NCBI GenBank assembly: GCA_046730475.1
Contig: JBKPIY010000002.1
Coordinates: forward strand, 1-43,132
Reading direction: 5' to 3'
Length of the DNA: 43,132 nt
From: JBKPIY01 sp046730475
Lineage (GTDB): Bacteria; Actinomycetota; Thermoleophilia; Solirubrobacterales; 70-9
A program made the translations under genes and the position numbers. Positions 41,539 through 43,132 of the stretch are shown here, one piece after another. Position 1 is the first letter of the stretch; the number at the start of each line of letters is the position of its first letter. The notes below the pieces were generated by a model that was given only the letters and a program-made list of their open reading frames with translations, searched no databases and was not told the DNA's origin.

Positions 41539-42261
41539 CTAGCCGGGTCTCTGGACCCCGCCCAGGTGGACCTCGCCCGCGCCGAGCCGGACCGGCTCCC
41601 CGCCGCCGGTGTCGACCAGCAGATGCCCCGCGTCGTCGACCCCGGCGGCGGTTCCCGACCGATCCGCCCATGCGACCTGGCGCCCGAATAGGGCATCGCG
41701 CTCGCGGAAGGCGGCGAGGACGGCCGCGTCATCCGCAGCCACCCATCGGGTCAAGGCCCGGTTGAGCTCGGCGAGCGTCGCCGCGACCGTGACCTCGCCG
41801 CCGAGGGAGACGGCGGTGCCGGCGAGCGCAGCCGGGAAGGACTCGGGCGGAACCGAGACGTTCACCCCGGCCCCGATCACGGCCCAGCCTCCCGCGGGCT
41901 CGTCGGGCCGGGCCTCGATCAGCACCCCGGCGAGCTTTCGGCCCTCGATCCAGACGTCGTTCGGCCACTTCAGTTCGCAGCGAACTGGCGCGACGGCCTC
42001 CGCCGCCTCGCAGACGGCGAGTGGTACGGCGAGGGGGAGCAGGGGCCGCTCGCCGAGCGGGCGCAACAGCGCCGAGTAGAGCAAGGCCGACCCCGGGGGC
42101 GCGAACCAGCTCCTGCCCTGGCGCCCGCGTCCCGCCGTCTGCTCGTCGGCGGTGACCACGAGCCCGCCCGGGCCACCGGCGCCGGCCACCTCCTTGGCGC
42201 GGGCGTTGGTGGAGTCGGTCCGCCGGAAGTGGCGGTGGGGGCGGCCGAACTCGATCTTCAC
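41539..42261 (-). CDS. birA: Biotin-[acetyl-CoA-carboxylase] ligase (BirA, no DNA-binding domain)
   Basis: A 240-residue biotin protein ligase. DSTNARAKE, the biotinyl-AMP loop GRGRQGRSW (44-52), KWPNDVW (98-104) and GWAVIGAGVNVSVPP are diagnostic. The N-terminal winged helix of E. coli BirA is absent, so it is the monofunctional form that attaches biotin to carboxylase carrier proteins. The C-terminal domain (LLVDTGGGEPVRLGAGEVHL) is present. GTG 42261 lies 16 nt after the stop of the DUF62 gene on the same strand, suggesting co-transcription. Confidence 0.95.
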   Translation of the reverse strand: MKIEFGRPHRHFRRTDSTNARAKEVAGAGGPGGLVVTADEQTAGRGRQGRSWFAPPGSALLYSALLRPLGERPLLPLAVPLAVCEAAEAVAPVRCELKWPNDVWIEGRKLAGVLIEARPDEPAGGWAVIGAGVNVSVPPESFPAALAGTAVSLGGEVTVAATLAELNRALTRWVAADDAAVLAAFRERDALFGRQVAWADRSGTAAGVDDAGHLLVDTGGGEPVRLGAGEVHLGGVQRPG

Positions 42262-42277
42262 GCCGGCGCCGGCCCGG

Positions 42278-43093
42278 TCAGAGCGGCCGCAGCTCGAGCG
42301 CCGAGCCCGGCCTGAGGTCGAGCAGGCCCGCCGCGTTGCCGCCGTTCGCGGCGATCGCCAGGGCGCCGGAGGAGTCCTCGTACAGAAGCAGATCGCCTCG
42401 CTCGACCTCGGAGAAGGTCCGCGCCCAGACTGCCTCGAAGCGCCCGTCCGGAGCCCGCACCTCGAGCCGCTCGCCGGGGCGAAGCGGTCCCTCGGCGACC
42501 ATCGTCGCGTCGAGGTCGAGGGTGACGTTGCCGTACCCGTCGGTGTGGATCGCGTGGGCGGTGATCCGGCCGGAGCCGATCTTGGGGACCGGAAGATCGA
42601 GCTTCGCGAGGGTCGCGGGGTCGATCTGATCGCCCGCCTCGTCGAGCCGCGCCCCGAGCGCGAGGTGGGCAGCGACCGGCGCGAACAGGTCGCGGCCGTG
42701 GAAGGTCGCCGACAGCGGCTCGAGCCGGAAGGGCGAGCGGGCGAGGTCGACCGCCTCGGCGGCCCCCCCGAGGCGGTCGCAGGCGCGGGAGAGGAGCCCG
42801 TTGTCGGGGCCGACCAGGAACCGGCCCTGCTCTGCGGCCGCGATCGCGACGGCCCGTCGCGGGGAGCCGACGCCCGGATCGACCACCGCCAGGTGAACGC
42901 CGGGGGGGCAGAACGGGAGGGCGTTGGCGAGGGCGACGGCGCCCTGCATGATCCCCTGACGCCCGATCCCGTGGCTGAGGTCGATCACCGTCGCCTCGGG
43001 CGCGATCTGGGCGATCACCGCATGGCAGACGCCGACGAACTCGTCCTCGTAGCCGTAGTCGGACAGGAAGGTGATCGGCCGGGGATCGGCCAC
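42278..43093 (-). CDS. SAM hydroxide adenosyltransferase (DUF62, SAM hydrolase)
   Basis: A 271-residue protein of the fluorinase/chlorinase-related DUF62 family, which hydrolyses S-adenosylmethionine to adenosine and methionine. Conserved blocks: ITFLSDYGYEDEFVGV (active-site Asp), VIDLSHGIGRQGI, AVVDPGVGSPRRAV, GPDNGLL, FHGRDLFAPVAA and HTDGYGNV, with a C-terminal beta-barrel. The Asp-Arg-His water-activating set of hydroxide-forming members seems present (His in DLSHG, Arg-Asp in FHGRD), arguing against a halogenase. GTG 43093. Likely shares an operon with birA; a reason for that pairing is not evident beyond SAM use in biotin synthesis. Confidence 0.9.
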   Translation of the reverse strand: MADPRPITFLSDYGYEDEFVGVCHAVIAQIAPEATVIDLSHGIGRQGIMQGAVALANALPFCPPGVHLAVVDPGVGSPRRAVAIAAAEQGRFLVGPDNGLLSRACDRLGGAAEAVDLARSPFRLEPLSATFHGRDLFAPVAAHLALGARLDEAGDQIDPATLAKLDLPVPKIGSGRITAHAIHTDGYGNVTLDLDATMVAEGPLRPGERLEVRAPDGRFEAVWARTFSEVERGDLLLYEDSSGALAIAANGGNAAGLLDLRPGSALELRPL

Positions 43094-43132
43094 GCCCCGA
43101 ATCCAATCACGCCGGCGCCCGCTCAGCGCCGG

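Overview
The window is a high-GC (roughly 70%), gene-dense stretch of bacterial chromosome. Third codon positions are almost always G or C, GTG starts are common, genes overlap by 1-8 nt, and families such as the fused receiver/thioredoxin-reductase-like protein, SigG/SigX5-type ECF factor, WS/DGAT acyltransferase, DUF2293 and NQN-type GT-C membrane proteins occur together. This fits an actinobacterium, most likely of the Thermoleophilia/Solirubrobacterales type; that placement is inference from gene content and composition. No rRNA, CRISPR array, complete insertion sequence or prophage is visible. One tRNA (Arg, anticodon CCT) is present.

Layout. 1-5078: 5' part of thiL, a GT87-type membrane mannosyltransferase, a DUF167 (YggU-like) protein, a class A penicillin-binding protein and a small MscS channel. 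5117-8785: a tightly coupled co-directional operon HAD hydrolase - RDD membrane protein - CPBP intramembrane protease - ABC ATPase - ABC-2 permease. 8896-9825: secreted L,D-transpeptidase. 9855-11928: a TetR repressor divergent from a membrane protein/atypical SDR operon, with two identical-spacing palindromic operators between them. 12012-12581: pyrE. 12622-18911: an envelope glycosylation block (two large GT-C-like membrane proteins, a SAM methyltransferase, a DPM1-like GT2 glycosyltransferase, a DFR-like SDR). 19018-21795: secreted beta-propeller/phosphoesterase.

21802-26859: ECF sigma factor with a SnoaL domain, divergent from a VOC protein and an FAD oxidoreductase, followed by a degenerating zone: a heavily broken pyridine-nucleotide oxidoreductase pseudogene, a SnoaL protein, a MarR regulator and a truncated, frameshifted DHA2-type drug exporter. 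26918-30918: an AdhE - WS/DGAT operon, which on paper can turn acyl-CoA into aldehyde, alcohol and ester. 31000-33160: a small islet at the 3' side of tRNA-Arg(CCT) with pRiA4b-ORF3-like, DUF2293 and a frameshifted HicB-like gene, plus the only longer stretch without a confident gene.

33241-43132: a receiver/TrxR-like fusion with a degenerate receiver and no CxxC; galT-like gene with a hypothetical; NfeD-slipin pair; TlpA-like lipoprotein; a large SF2 helicase with an acidic insert between its Q-like motif and Walker A; BirA; and a DUF62 SAM hydroxide adenosyltransferase.

Most promising for follow-up are the AdhE-WS/DGAT operon, the tRNA-linked islet, the acidic-insert helicase and the paired TetR operators.
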